Assembly (NCBI GenBank): GCA_963756975.1
Contig: CAVWPS010000002.1
Location: 186,001-250,000, forward strand
Length of the DNA: 64,000 bases
Reading direction: 5' to 3'
Source: CAVRQM01 sp963756975
Lineage (GTDB): Bacteria; Pseudomonadota; Alphaproteobacteria; Acetobacterales; Acetobacteraceae
Shown: piece by piece, positions 46,700 to 56,082 of the stretch
Numbering within the stretch: position 1 is the first letter of the stretch
Layout of the letters: every line of letters starts with the position of its first letter
Program-made: the position numbers and the translations under genes
The notes under the pieces: generated by a model
Database searches by the model: none
What the model saw: only the letters and a program-made list of their open reading frames with translations
Told to the model about the DNA's origin: nothing

Positions 46700-47683
46700 A
46701 TGCCCACCATTCACTCGACCCGCGTGCTGATCGTCGGTGCCGGCCCGGCCGGCTACACCGCCGCGATCTACGCCGCGCGCGCGAACCTGATGCCGATCAT
46801 GGTCGCGGGGTTGCAGCCGGGCGGCCAGCTGATGATCACGACCGACGTCGAAAATTACCCCGGCTTCGCGACCGGCATCCAGGGGCCGGAGCTGATGGGC
46901 CGGATGGCCGAGCAGGCGGAGCACGTCGGCACCCGGATCATCCAGGACATGATCGTCTCGGTCGATTTCACCCGCCGCCCGTTCCGCGCGACCGGCGACA
47001 GCGGCGACGTGTACGAGGCCGACAGCGTCATCATCGCGACCGGCGCGCAGGCCCGCTGGCTCGGTCTGCACAACGAGGCGCGGCTGCAGGGGTTCGGCGT
47101 CTCGGCGTGCGCCACCTGCGACGGGTTCTTCTTCCGGGGCCGCGACGTGGCGGTGATCGGCGGCGGCAACACCGCCGTCGAGGAGGCGCTGCACCTGACC
47201 CACCACGCCGACCGGGTGACGGTCATTCACCGGCGCGGCAGTTTCCGGGCGGAGAAGATCCTGCAGAGCCGGCTGTTCGCGAACCCGAAAGTGGACGTGA
47301 TCTGGAACGCCACCGTCGAGGACATCCTGGGCGATGCGAGCGTCGAGGGGTTGAGGATTCGCGACGTTGCCACGGGGCGCGACCGGACGCTGCCGGTCTC
47401 GGGCGTGTTCATCGCGATCGGCCATACGCCGACCACGGCCGCGTTCCGGGGACAGGTGGCGCTCGACGACGAGGGCTACGTCGTCACCGCGCCGGGCACG
47501 ACGCGCACGTCGGTGCCGGGCGTGTTCGCGGCCGGCGATGTGCAGGATAAAATCTGGCGGCAGGCGGTGACGGCGGCCGGAACCGGTTGCATGGCCGCGC
47601 TGGAAGCCGAAAAGTGGCTATCGGAACAAGAGTCGAGCGGGCACGATACGCTCGCGCGCAAATCGGCCATGGCAGCCGACTGA
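46700..47683 (+). CDS. trxB: Thioredoxin-disulfide reductase
   Basis: 327 residues. FAD loop VLIVGAGPAGYTAAIYAARA; redox pair Cys137-Ala-Thr-Cys140 (ACATCDGFFF); NADPH loop VIGGGNTAVEEALHLTHHA; C-terminal FAD block GVFAAGDVQDKIWRQAVTAAG. It reduces thioredoxin in the cytoplasm with NADPH. The gene precedes a LysR regulator by 28 bases on the same strand. Confidence 0.96.
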   Translation: MPTIHSTRVLIVGAGPAGYTAAIYAARANLMPIMVAGLQPGGQLMITTDVENYPGFATGIQGPELMGRMAEQAEHVGTRIIQDMIVSVDFTRRPFRATGDSGDVYEADSVIIATGAQARWLGLHNEARLQGFGVSACATCDGFFFRGRDVAVIGGGNTAVEEALHLTHHADRVTVIHRRGSFRAEKILQSRLFANPKVDVIWNATVEDILGDASVEGLRIRDVATGRDRTLPVSGVFIAIGHTPTTAAFRGQVALDDEGYVVTAPGTTRTSVPGVFAAGDVQDKIWRQAVTAAGTGCMAALEAEKWLSEQESSGHDTLARKSAMAAD

Positions 47684-47711
47684 TTTTATCGCGCGCTAGG
47701 GGAGGCGCGCG

Positions 47712-48608
47712 GTGGCGATGGACTGGGACAAACTGCGGGTGTTCCACGCGGTCGCCGACGCGGGCAGCTTTACCCACGCGGGCGATACGCTCAGCCTTAG
47801 CCAATCGGCGGTCAGCCGGCAGATTTCGGCGCTCGAGGAGGCGCTTCAGGTGCCGCTGTTCCACCGGCATGCGCGCGGCCTGATCCTGACCGAGCAGGGC
47901 GAAAGCCTGAACCGCACCGTGCGCGACGTGTTCGCGAAACTTGCGATGACCGAGGCGCTGCTGACCGAAAGCCGCGACCGTCCGGCCGGGCGGCTGACGG
48001 TCACCACGACGGTCGCGTTCGGCGCGGCCTGGCTGGCGCCCCGGGTGCACGATTTCCTCGACCTGTATCCCGACGTCACGATGAACCTCGTGCTCGACGA
48101 CGCGGACCTCGACCTCGCGATGCGGCAGGCGGATGTCGCCGTGCGAATGCACCCGCCCCGCCAGCCCGATCTGGTGCAGCGCGCGCTGATGAGCATCGAG
48201 TGGCATGTCGTCGGCAGCCCGGATTACCTGGCCCGCGCCGGGACGCCGACCACGATCGCCGAGCTTGACGCGCACAAGCTGATCCTGTTCGGCGGCTACA
48301 ACCCGCCGGTCGGCGAGATCAACTGGCTGTCGACCATCGGCCGCGCCGCCAACGACCCGCGCCGGGCGCTGCTGGAGGTCAACAGCCTGCATGCGATGCG
48401 CGGAGCCGTGCTGAGCGGATTGGGGCTGGCCGCCCTGCCCGACTATCTGGCCAACGAGATCGGCGACGGGCGGCTGGTGCGGGTGCTCGACGACGTGACG
48501 GCGCCGAAGATCGACGTGTTCTTCGTCTATCCGGAGGAGTTGCGCAGTTCCAAGCGGGTTGCCGTGTTCCGGGATTTCCTGCTGTCGCGGCTGCAACACC
48601 GGCACTGA
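47712..48608 (+). CDS. LysR-family transcriptional regulator
   Basis: 298 residues. Winged helix-turn-helix at 1-65 (KLRVFHAVADAGSFTHAGDT, LSLSQSAVSRQISALEEAL), then a co-inducer domain. GTG at 47712 is best placed for GGAGG seven bases upstream; ATG at 47718 is the alternative. FTHAGDTLSLSQSAVS resembles VtlR/GcvA-like groups, but the target is unknown. A large palindrome follows its stop. Confidence 0.92.
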   Translation: MAMDWDKLRVFHAVADAGSFTHAGDTLSLSQSAVSRQISALEEALQVPLFHRHARGLILTEQGESLNRTVRDVFAKLAMTEALLTESRDRPAGRLTVTTTVAFGAAWLAPRVHDFLDLYPDVTMNLVLDDADLDLAMRQADVAVRMHPPRQPDLVQRALMSIEWHVVGSPDYLARAGTPTTIAELDAHKLILFGGYNPPVGEINWLSTIGRAANDPRRALLEVNSLHAMRGAVLSGLGLAALPDYLANEIGDGRLVRVLDDVTAPKIDVFFVYPEELRSSKRVAVFRDFLLSRLQHRH

Positions 48609-48627
48609 GCGGGCGGCTCGCGCGAAA

Positions 48628-48706
48628 CCCTCACCCCGGCCCTCTCCCAGAGGGAGAGGGAGCAGCCGCTTCTCCCTCTCCCTCTGGGAGAGGGCCGGGG
48701 TGAGGG
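48628..48706. repeat. Compound palindromic repeat, copy 2, perfect 35-base arms
   Basis: Left arm 48628-48662 and right arm 48672-48706 are exact reverse complements around a nine-base loop. Each arm holds an inner hairpin (ccctctccc-aga-gggagaggg) beside ccctcaccccggc. It belongs to the same family as 8553-8650, with the order of blocks reversed, and also sits between convergent genes (lysR and lepB). Confidence 0.9.
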
Positions 48707-48746
48707 ACTTGCTTGCCTGTTAGCGGCCATCCGCCGCAGATAGGCC

Positions 48747-49379
48747 CTAATCGATCCGCTTGAAAATCCGGGAAATGTCGCGGGAAAAATAGATCACCCG
48801 CGCGACCCCGCGAACGTTTTCGAGCGGGATATAGCCGACCTCCTTCGGGAACCGGCTGTCGAGGCTGTTGTCCCGGTTGTCGCCCATGACGAACAGATCG
48901 CCCTTCGGCACCACGTACTCGCCGGTGTTGTTGGACGGACCTGTGTCGTTGAGCTTCGCGATGACGTGGCTCCGGCCGCCCGGCAGCACCTCGTGGTAGC
49001 ATTGCGCGTCTTCCGGATCGCCGTCGCCGGTGGTGAACGAGCAGGGGCCGTCGGGCGTGCGGACCAGAGTCTTGCCGTTGATGCTGAGCAACCCGTGGCG
49101 CACCCGGATCCGGTCGCCCGGCAGTCCGACGACCCGCTTCACGTAATCGATCGACGGGTCGCGCGGCAGGCCGAGCACGATGACGTCGCCGCGCGCCACG
49201 GTCGGCGACGCGGTGACGAAGAAGATGTCGCCAACCTCGAGGGTCGGCGACATCGACGATGACGGCACGGTGTAGGGTTTCAGGCGGATTTGCCTCGCGT
49301 CCGTGACCCCGGACGCGAAGCACAGGGCGATCAGTCCGAGGACCGCGTTACGGGTGGCCCGTGCCGCCTGCCGACCCAT
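48747..49379 (-). CDS. lepB: Signal peptidase I
   Basis: 210 residues from the ATG at 49379. One N-terminal helix (RNAVLGLIALCFASG), catalytic Ser42 in PSSSMSPTL, catalytic Lys81 in YVKRVVGLPGD, box E GDNRDNSLDSR. It cuts signal peptides on the periplasmic face. All good starts (49379, 49397, 49427) lie inside the 3' end of the upstream SDR gene by 32 or more bases. The lone helix is shorter than in E. coli LepB, as in many alphaproteobacteria. Confidence 0.9.
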   Translation of the reverse strand: MGRQAARATRNAVLGLIALCFASGVTDARQIRLKPYTVPSSSMSPTLEVGDIFFVTASPTVARGDVIVLGLPRDPSIDYVKRVVGLPGDRIRVRHGLLSINGKTLVRTPDGPCSFTTGDGDPEDAQCYHEVLPGGRSHVIAKLNDTGPSNNTGEYVVPKGDLFVMGDNRDNSLDSRFPKEVGYIPLENVRGVARVIYFSRDISRIFKRID

Positions 49380-50367
49380 AGACCTGGCCGGTGGCATAGC
49401 TCGCGTCCGAGGCTGCGAGTTGAACATAAATCGAGGCGAGCTCCGCCGGCTGGCCCGGACGCCCGAGCGAGGTCATGCCGCCGAACTGTTGCAGCTTGTC
49501 CGGCGACGCGCCACCCGACACCTGCAGCGGCGTCCAGATCGGACCCGGTGCGACGCCGTTGACGCGGATGCCCAGATGGCCGAGCTGCTTGGCCAGCGAC
49601 CGCACGTAGTTGGTCGTCGCCGCCTTGGTCTGCGCGTAATCGTAGAGGTCGGCCGACGGGTTGTCCGCCTGCTCCGACGTGGTGCCGATGATCGCCGAGC
49701 CGGGCTTCAGGTGCGGCAGCGCCGCCTTGATGATCCAGAACGGCGCGTAGATGTTGGTCTTCATCGTCCAGTCGAACTGCTCGGTGGAGATGTCCATGAT
49801 CGACTGATGGCTCTGCTGCCGGCCGGCATTGCTGACCAGGATGTCGAGCCCGCCGAGCCCGCTGACCGCCTCGGCCACCAGATGCTGGCAGAACGCCTCG
49901 TCGCGCAGGTCGCCCGGGATCGCGACAGCCTTGCGGCCCGCGTCCTTGATCAGCTTGATGACCTGCTGCGCGTCTTCCTCCTCGGCGGGGAGGTAGTTGA
50001 TCGCGACATCGGCCCCCTCACGCGCGAAGGCGATGGCGGCGGCGCGTCCCATGCCGGAATCGCCCCCGGTGATCAGGGCTTTGCGCCCCATCAGGCGGCC
50101 GGAGCCCTTGTAGCTGGCCTCGCCGTGATCCGGCACCGGGGTCATCTTGCTGGCCAGACCCGGCCAGGGCTGGGACTGCTTCTCGAACGGCGGCTTCGGG
50201 TATTTGGTGACCGGGTCCTGGAACGGTGCGGCGGTCGGCTCGGCCGGGGTCGCGGCGGCGGTCTGGGCCGAAGCCGGGGCCGCCATGGCGGCGGCGGCGG
50301 CCAGACCCAGGCCGGCACCCTGGACGATCTGCCGCCGGAACAATGGGTTACGCTCGTTGGTGTCCAT
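49348..50367 (-). CDS. Tat-exported short-chain dehydrogenase (YghA-like)
   Basis: 339 residues. N-terminal twin-arginine signal (PLFRRQIVQGAGLGLAAAAA, cleavage near ASA-Q), then the SDR core: ALITGGDSGMGRAAAIAFA (NAD loop), VSNAGRQ, catalytic Ser/Tyr/Lys with YDYAQTK, and PGPIWTPLQ. Folding with cofactor before export explains the Tat signal. It lies between argB and lepB, an unusual insertion in this operon. Confidence 0.9.
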   Translation of the reverse strand: MDTNERNPLFRRQIVQGAGLGLAAAAAMAAPASAQTAAATPAEPTAAPFQDPVTKYPKPPFEKQSQPWPGLASKMTPVPDHGEASYKGSGRLMGRKALITGGDSGMGRAAAIAFAREGADVAINYLPAEEEDAQQVIKLIKDAGRKAVAIPGDLRDEAFCQHLVAEAVSGLGGLDILVSNAGRQQSHQSIMDISTEQFDWTMKTNIYAPFWIIKAALPHLKPGSAIIGTTSEQADNPSADLYDYAQTKAATTNYVRSLAKQLGHLGIRVNGVAPGPIWTPLQVSGGASPDKLQQFGGMTSLGRPGQPAELASIYVQLAASDASYATGQVYGSAGGTGHP

Positions 50368-50444
50368 CTTCGCTGTCCCTGTTGTGACAGCGGCCGGAAC
50401 GTCGCGACGCGGGCGGGTGTTGCTTCGGCCGGCGGTAACGTCCG

Positions 50445-51377
50445 CTACGGCCGGATCAACGTCCCGAGACCGCTGTCGATGAACAGCTCCAGCAGGCTCG
50501 CGTGCGGCTGCCGGCCGTCGAGGATGACCGCACCCCGGACGCCGCCGCGAACGGCGGCCATGCAGGTCTCGACCTTCGGGATCATGCCGCCGGTGATCGT
50601 GCCGTCGTCGAGCCGTGCCTGGCACTGCGCGATCGTCAGTTCCGGGATCAGCTTGCGGTCCGCGTCGAGCACGCCCGGCACGTCGGTCAGCATCAGCAGG
50701 CGCGCGGCCCCGAGGGCACCCGCGATGGCGCCAGCCGCCGTGTCGGCGTTGATGTTGTAGGTCAGGCCGTCGTCGCCCATGCCGATCGGGGCGATGACCG
50801 GGATCAGCCCGGCGCCGGTCAGCGCGTGGATGACGCGGACGTCGACATGCGCCACCTCCCCCACCAGGCCGAGATCGAGCACCTGCTCGATGTGGCTCTC
50901 GGGATCGCGCCGCATCCGCGTCATCTTGCGCGCGCGGATCATGTTGCCGTCCTTGCCGCAGATGCCGACGGCGAGCGCGCCGGCGCGGTTCACCAGATCG
51001 GCCACGTGTTTGTTGACGCTGCCGGCGAGCACCATCTCGACCACTTCGACCATCGCGGCGTCGGTCACGCGCAGGCCGTCGATGAACGTGCTGTTGATGG
51101 CGAGCCGGGTCAGCATCGCGTTGATCTGCGGGCCGCCGCCGTGCACCACGATCGGGTTCACGCCGACCTGCTGCAGCAGCGCGATGTCGCGGCCGAACAT
51201 CTCGGCCAGCCGCTCGTCGCCCATCGCGTGGCCGCCGTACTTGATGACGATCGTCTCGCCCGCGTAACGCCGCATGTAGGGCAGCGCGTGGACGAGGATG
51301 CGGGCCTGCTCGACCGCGGTCTCCTCGATCGGCTGGTCGAGAGGGTCGAGCAGGGGCGAGTCGGCGATCTCGGTCAT
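50445..51377 (-). CDS. argB: Acetylglutamate kinase
   Basis: 310 residues. Amino-acid-kinase fold: IVIKYGGHAMGDERL, PIVVHGGGPQINAML, DLGLVGEV, YNINADTAAGAIAGALGA, LTDVPGVLD and GGMIPKVETC. Phosphorylates N-acetylglutamate in arginine synthesis. Its ATG overlaps the engB TGA (ATGA). The engB-argB pairing is common in alphaproteobacteria. Confidence 0.97.
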   Translation of the reverse strand: MTEIADSPLLDPLDQPIEETAVEQARILVHALPYMRRYAGETIVIKYGGHAMGDERLAEMFGRDIALLQQVGVNPIVVHGGGPQINAMLTRLAINSTFIDGLRVTDAAMVEVVEMVLAGSVNKHVADLVNRAGALAVGICGKDGNMIRARKMTRMRRDPESHIEQVLDLGLVGEVAHVDVRVIHALTGAGLIPVIAPIGMGDDGLTYNINADTAAGAIAGALGAARLLMLTDVPGVLDADRKLIPELTIAQCQARLDDGTITGGMIPKVETCMAAVRGGVRGAVILDGRQPHASLLELFIDSGLGTLIRP

Positions 51378-52087
51378 GCGGCGACTTTCTGCGGGAGGGC
51401 GAGTTCGGCGAGGCTGGCGCGGAGTTCGGGCATGCCGGCGCCGGTTTCGGCACTGGTGGCGAGCACCTCGGGGAAGGCGGCGGGATGTTTGCGCGCGAGG
51501 GCGCGGACGGATTCGAATTTGCGGGCGAAGGCGGCCGGCTTCACCGCGTCCGATTTGGTCAGGACGAGCTGGTAGGTGACGGCCGCGCGGTCGAGCAGGC
51601 CGAGGACGGCGGTGTCGCTCTCCTTCACCTCGATCCGGCTGTCGAGCAGCAATACCACGCGGCGAAGGGTCGGGCGGCCGCGCAAAAACTCGAACATCAG
51701 GCCCTGCCAGTCTTCCTTCACCTCCTTGGCCGCCTGCGCGTAGCCGTAGCCCGGCATGTCGACGAGGATCATGCGGGCGGCGAGGTCGAAGAAGTTGAGC
51801 TGGCGGGTGCGGCCCGGCTGGGACGAGGTTCGCGCGAGCGAATTGCGGCCGGTCAGCGCGTTGATGAGCGAGGATTTGCCGACGTTGGAGCGGCCGGCGA
51901 AGGCGATCTCCGGGCCGGAGGGCGGCGGGAGCTGCTCGAGCTTCTGGGCGGCGAAGAAGAAGTCGCAGGGGCCGGCGAACAGGAGGCGGCCCGCCTCGAT
52001 CCTGGCGGCCTCCTCCTTCGCGGACAGGCCCTCACCCGCCACCGAGACGGTCGAAGCCGCCTCGGTGAATTGAGGGCCGGTGCTCAC
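51374..52087 (-). CDS. engB: Ribosome-biogenesis GTPase EngB/YihA
   Basis: 237 residues, GTG start. G1 GRSNVGKSSLIN, G2 region RTSSQPGRTRQLNFF, G3 DMPGYGYA, G4 LTKSD and G5 TSAETG are complete. It helps assemble the large ribosomal subunit. The start overlaps the yidC stop by four bases (GTGA), which fixes it; a longer frame upstream is yidC read out of phase. Confidence 0.96.
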   Translation of the reverse strand: MSTGPQFTEAASTVSVAGEGLSAKEEAARIEAGRLLFAGPCDFFFAAQKLEQLPPPSGPEIAFAGRSNVGKSSLINALTGRNSLARTSSQPGRTRQLNFFDLAARMILVDMPGYGYAQAAKEVKEDWQGLMFEFLRGRPTLRRVVLLLDSRIEVKESDTAVLGLLDRAAVTYQLVLTKSDAVKPAAFARKFESVRALARKHPAAFPEVLATSAETGAGMPELRASLAELALPQKVAA

Positions 52088-53836
52088 ACCCGCGCCAAGG
52101 CCGGCTTCGCGAGCCGTGTCGAGCGCTGGATCAGCCATTGCTGCCCGATCGTCAGCGTGTTGTTCCAGCTCCAGTAGATCACGAGGCCGGCCGGGAAGCG
52201 CGCCAGCATGAACATGAAGATCAGCGGCATGAACTGGAACAGCCGCGCCTGCATCGGGTCGGGCGGCGGCGGGTTCATCTTCTGCTGGAAGAACATGCTC
52301 GCACCCATGATCAGCGGCCACGCGCCGAGGTGCAGCAGCGGAAACGACGCGGCCGGGTCGAACGGGAGCAGTCCGAACAGGTTGAACACGTTGGTCGGGT
52401 CGACCGCCGACAGGTCGTGGATCCAGCCGAAGAACGGCGCCTGCCGCATCTCGATCGTGACGAAGATGACTTTGTAGAGCGAGAAGAACACCGGGATCTG
52501 GATCAGCATCGGCAGGCAGCCGGACGCCGGGTTCACCTTCTCCGACTTGTACAGCCCCATCATCGCCGATTGCAGCTTCTGCGGCTCGTCCTTGTACTGC
52601 GCCCGCAGCTCGGTCATCTTCGGGCCGAGCAGCTTCATCTTGCTCATCGAGCGATAGGATTTGTTCGCCAGCGGCAGGAACAGCAGTTTCAGGCCGAACG
52701 TGAAGATCAGGATCGCGACCCCGAAATTGCCGATCTGCTGATACAGCCAGTCGATGCCGTAGAAGAACGGGCGCGTGATCAGGCTGAACCAGCCGAAATC
52801 GACCGCCTTCCAGAAATCCGTGATGTGCAGGCTGGTCTGGTAGCGGTCCAGCAGGTGGACTTCCTTGGCCCCGGCGAACAGGCGGGTCGTGCCGGTCACG
52901 TCGGCGGAGGGCGAGATCAGCGTCGCGGGCTCGGTGTAGTCGACCTGATAACCGTCGACGGGGGCGCCGCCGGGTGTCGCGTTCGACGTGTGGCGGTAGG
53001 TCGCGGTGGACGGCGCGCCCTGCGTCGGGACCAGTGCGGCGAGCCAGTATTTGTCGGTGATGCCGGCCCAGCCGCCGGTCGTGTCGCCGGTGAACGCGAC
53101 GCCGTCGGCCTTCTCGCCGGCGGATTTCGCGGCCGCGTATTTCACTTCCTGCAGCTTGCCGTCGATCACGCCGACCAGGCCCTCGTGCAGGATGTAGTAG
53201 CCGCCGACCGGGGGCGTGTAGTCGCGGCGGATGCGCTGGTACGGCTGCACCGTCACCGGGGCCGACCCGCTGTTGCGGACACCCTGCTGGACGGTGAACA
53301 TGAAATCGTCGTCGAGCGCGAAGGTCAGCGTGAACACCTGGCCCTGGCCGTTGTCCCAGGTCAGCGCCGCCGGATGGCCGGGGCTGAGCTCGGTCGCCGT
53401 GGTGGTCCAGAGTGTCGCGCTATCGGGGAGCTTCACGCCCTGCGCCGGTCCAGCCGAAATCGGCGTAGTACGGCTGCGGCTGGCCACGCGGCTCCAGCAC
53501 GCGGACGAGCGGGCTGTTTTTGGCCAGCGTCTCGCGATAGTCGCGCAGCACCAGATCGTCGATCCGCGCGCCGACGAGGCTGATCGTGCCCTCGACGCGC
53601 GGCCCGTTCACCTTCAGGCGCGGCGTGTTGGCGGGCGTTGCCACCGGGGCCTGCCCGGCATCCTGCGTCGTCACACCCAGCGTGTTGCTCGGCTTCGGGG
53701 CGGTGCCCGGCAGCGGCTGCGACGTGGTTTGCGCCACCGGCGTCACCGGCCGTTTCGCCGGCGGGAACAGCAGCTGCGAGCCGAACAGGATCACGATCGA
53801 GATCGCGATCGCGAGAAAGAGGCGCTTCTGGTCCAT
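52084..53836 (-). CDS. yidC: Membrane protein insertase YidC, reading frame broken near 53450
   Basis: 583 residues after correction. TM1 (LFLAIAISIVILFGSQLLF), a periplasmic domain (about 80-330), then the five-helix insertase core: GNFGVAILIFTFGLKLLFLP, the coiled region SKMKLLGPKMTELRAQYKDE, NPASGCLPMLIQIPVFFSLY and IYWSWNNTLTIGQQ. It inserts proteins into the inner membrane. ADFGW and PAQGVKLPDSATLW are in different frames; one base removed within 53445-53455 joins them (3n+1 total). As the gene is essential, a sequence error is the likely cause. Confidence 0.93.
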
Positions 53837-53838
53837 GA

Positions 53839-54087
53839 TTACGAGACGGCCTGTTCGATACGGGAGGGCGGCGGCACGGGATCGTCACCGCCCGGCATCC
53901 AGGGATTGCAGCGCAGCACACGCCGCGCCGCGAGCCAGCCGCCGCGCGCGGCACCATGGGTCTTTAGCGCGCCGAGAGCATAGTGCGAGCATGACGGTTC
54001 GTAGCGGCAATGGGCGCCGATGAACGGGCGCAGCGTCCACTGATACGTCACGACACCGGCCGACATGAGGTGGGCGGCGGGGCTCAT
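53839..54087 (-). CDS. yidD: Membrane-protein insertion efficiency factor YidD
   Basis: 82 residues. HCRYEPSCSHYALGALKTHG and VLRCNPWMPGGDDPVP are the YidD signature (three conserved Cys). Sits two bases before yidC and overlaps rnpA by four bases (ATGA), the classic order. A small amphipathic protein at the inner membrane that helps YidC. Confidence 0.96.
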   Translation of the reverse strand: MSPAAHLMSAGVVTYQWTLRPFIGAHCRYEPSCSHYALGALKTHGAARGGWLAARRVLRCNPWMPGGDDPVPPPSRIEQAVS

Positions 54088-54437
54088 GGCCGGCGTGCCC
54101 CGGCTTTGTCCAGCGCCCGGCGAAGGTCGTCGGTCAGGGCGGCGAACGGGCGGCCGCGCGTGGTGTCCCGGCCGATGACGACGAGGTCGCAGCCGGTCAC
54201 CGGCTCGGTTGCCAGCAACAGCCGTGCGGCTTCCTTCAGCCGGCGCCGCGTGCGGTTTCGCACGACCGCGTTGCCGACCTTCTTCGTGACCGTGAAGCCG
54301 ATGCGCGCCGGTCCGGTGTCGTCCCGGTCGAGCACCTGAAGCACGAGACCATGGACCGCCTGCTTGCGCCCGCGGGATGCCACGCGCAGAAACTCCGCGC
54401 GCCGCTTCAGCCTGGTCGGCGTGAGACTTTCGGACAT
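54084..54437 (-). CDS. rnpA: Ribonuclease P protein component
   Basis: 117 residues. RLKRRAEFLRVASRGRK, ARIGFTVTKKVGNAVVRNR and RTRRRLKEAARLL form the RNA-binding core. Works with the RNA subunit (not in this window) to trim tRNA 5' ends. Follows rpmH by 28 bases on the same transcript. Confidence 0.97.
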   Translation of the reverse strand: MSESLTPTRLKRRAEFLRVASRGRKQAVHGLVLQVLDRDDTGPARIGFTVTKKVGNAVVRNRTRRRLKEAARLLLATEPVTGCDLVVIGRDTTRGRPFAALTDDLRRALDKAGARRP

Positions 54438-54465
54438 GGGATGCGGCGGTGCCGCGGCCGCGCGC

Positions 54466-54600
54466 TCAGGCGGACAGCTTCGCGCGGCCCTTGGAGCGGC
54501 GGTTCGCCAGGACCTTGCGGCCGCCGACGGTCTCCATGCGGGCGCGGAAGCCGTGGCGGCGCTTGCGGACGATTTTGGACGGCTGATAGGTGCGCTTCAC
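54466..54600 (-). CDS. rpmH: 50S ribosomal protein L34
   Basis: 44 residues, GTG start: KRTYQPSKIVRKRRHGFRAR then METVGGRKVLANRRSKGR. GGAG lies about seven bases upstream. First gene of the rpmH-rnpA-yidD-yidC-engB-argB run. A strong promoter lies about 85 bases upstream. Confidence 0.98.
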   Translation of the reverse strand: MKRTYQPSKIVRKRRHGFRARMETVGGRKVLANRRSKGRAKLSA

Positions 54601-54685
54601 GACGATCTCCAGAGGGCCGCGCGGGCGTTCAAGCCGAGCGCGATGTAACGACGGCGGCACCTCTCGGCACCGCGACAAGGGCTGG

Positions 54686-54715
54686 CGTATAGGCGCGCGG
54701 AGGGTTCGGCGTCAA
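54686..54715 (-). promoter_or_regulatory. Sigma-70-type promoter of the rpmH operon
   Basis: Reading the minus strand, TTGACG (54715-54710), an 18-base spacer and TATACG (54691-54686) closely match the housekeeping consensus. The leader to the rpmH GTG would be about 80 bases. The 3' end of the symporter-like gene lies about 20 bases upstream. Confidence 0.7.
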
Positions 54716-54733
54716 CGCGGGACGCTCGCGCCG

Positions 54734-55726
54734 TCAGCGCGTCACCTCATTGTCCGCCGGCACCGGCCGTGCCCCGTAGCGCCGGGCCAGCACGGCGCAC
54801 GCCATGAGCTGGATCTGGTGGAACAGCATCAGCGGCAGGACGATCACGCCGACGGTGGAGGCGGCAAACAGGACGTTGGCCATCGGCAGGCCGGACGCGA
54901 GGCTTTTCTTGCTGCCGCAGAACACGATCGCGACCTCGTCCTCCTTCACGAAGCCGAGCCAGCGGCTGGCGAGCGTGGTGATCGCCAGGACGAGGGCGAG
55001 CAGCATCGCGTCGATCACCAGCAACATGAGCAGGTCGCCGAGGCTGACGCGCTGCCACAGCCCGCCGACCACGCCCTCGCTGAACGCGGAGTAGACGACC
55101 AGCAGGATGGAGCCGCGGTCGACGTAGCCGGTGAGGCGCTTGTGGGTCGCGAGCCACGGCCCGATCCAGCGGCGCAGCACTTGGCCGGCGATGAACGGGG
55201 CGAGCAGTTGCAGGCAGATGTCGCGCAACGCGGCGGCCGAGAAGCCGCCATGGCCCGCCATCAGCCAGCCGACGAACAGCGGCGTGACGACGATGCCGAG
55301 CAGGTTGCTGACCGAGGCGCTGCATAGTGCCGCCGCCACGTTGCCGCGCCCGATCGACGTGAACGCGATCGAGGATTGCACGGTCGACGGCAGCAGGCAG
55401 GTGAACAGGATGCCGGACGCGAGCGTCGGGCCGAGCAGCGGGCGGACGGCGATGGACAACGCGACGCCGAGCAGCGGGAACAGCACGAAGGTGGAGGCGA
55501 GCACGGTCAGCTGCAGCCGCCAGTGGCTGACCCCCGCGACCACGGCGGCCGACGACAGCCGCGCGCCGTACAGGAAGAACAGCAGCGCGATCGCCCCCTG
55601 CGTGGCCCAGCCGACGACGGTCGCGGCTTCCCCTCGCGCCGGGAGGACCGAGGCGAGGACGACCATGCCGAGGATGAGGGCGATGTAGGGGTCGGGGAGG
55701 AGGCGGCGGAACCGGGCGGGGATCAT
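54734..55726 (-). CDS. Bile acid:sodium symporter-like permease (SBF-like, YfeH type)
   Basis: 330 residues, about ten helices. QGAIALLFFLYGARLS, LLPSTVQSSIAFTSIGRGN, VSNLLGIVVTPLFVG and CGSKKSLASGLPMANVLF are typical of the SBF-like branch with inverted repeats and discontinuous helices. Members take up organic anions with sodium; the substrate here is unknown. Its ATG overlaps the hepT stop (ATGA). Confidence 0.88.
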   Translation of the reverse strand: MIPARFRRLLPDPYIALILGMVVLASVLPARGEAATVVGWATQGAIALLFFLYGARLSSAAVVAGVSHWRLQLTVLASTFVLFPLLGVALSIAVRPLLGPTLASGILFTCLLPSTVQSSIAFTSIGRGNVAAALCSASVSNLLGIVVTPLFVGWLMAGHGGFSAAALRDICLQLLAPFIAGQVLRRWIGPWLATHKRLTGYVDRGSILLVVYSAFSEGVVGGLWQRVSLGDLLMLLVIDAMLLALVLAITTLASRWLGFVKEDEVAIVFCGSKKSLASGLPMANVLFAASTVGVIVLPLMLFHQIQLMACAVLARRYGARPVPADNEVTR

Positions 55727-56082
55727 GCTGGAAGCCCTGCAAGCTCATCCGACGCGGCGGCAAGGACGAGCGGCATGTCGTGGGTCACGATCGCCAGCAG
55801 GATCGCCGTGTCGAGCGCGCCGTAGTTGTGGACGACGACGTTTCGCAATCCCGTCAGACCTTGCCAGTCCACGTCCGGCCACCGCGCCCGCATGTCGGCC
55901 GGAACCGAGCGACACGCCTCGCCCAGTTCGGCCATCGCATTCTTCGTGGCGCGAAACAGCAGTCTGTTTTCCGCCGGTAGCCGAAGGTAGGCATCGCGAC
56001 CGACCATCGTCAGGATTTCGATCAGATCGGCGGCGGCCTCGGCAATGTCGCGGAGCGACTGCGCGATCGTTCGGACGACCAT
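55723..56082 (-). CDS. hepT: HepT-family toxin (HEPN RNase)
   Basis: 119 residues. HEPN fold with the RX4-6H motif: Arg80-Asn-Val-Val-Val-His85 followed by Asn86-Tyr87 (LRNVVVHNY). HepT enzymes cut RNA and are kept inactive by AMPylation from the MNT partner. It starts right after the mntA stop, and overlaps the permease gene downstream. Confidence 0.9.
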   Translation of the reverse strand: MVVRTIAQSLRDIAEAAADLIEILTMVGRDAYLRLPAENRLLFRATKNAMAELGEACRSVPADMRARWPDVDWQGLTGLRNVVVHNYGALDTAILLAIVTHDMPLVLAAASDELAGLPA

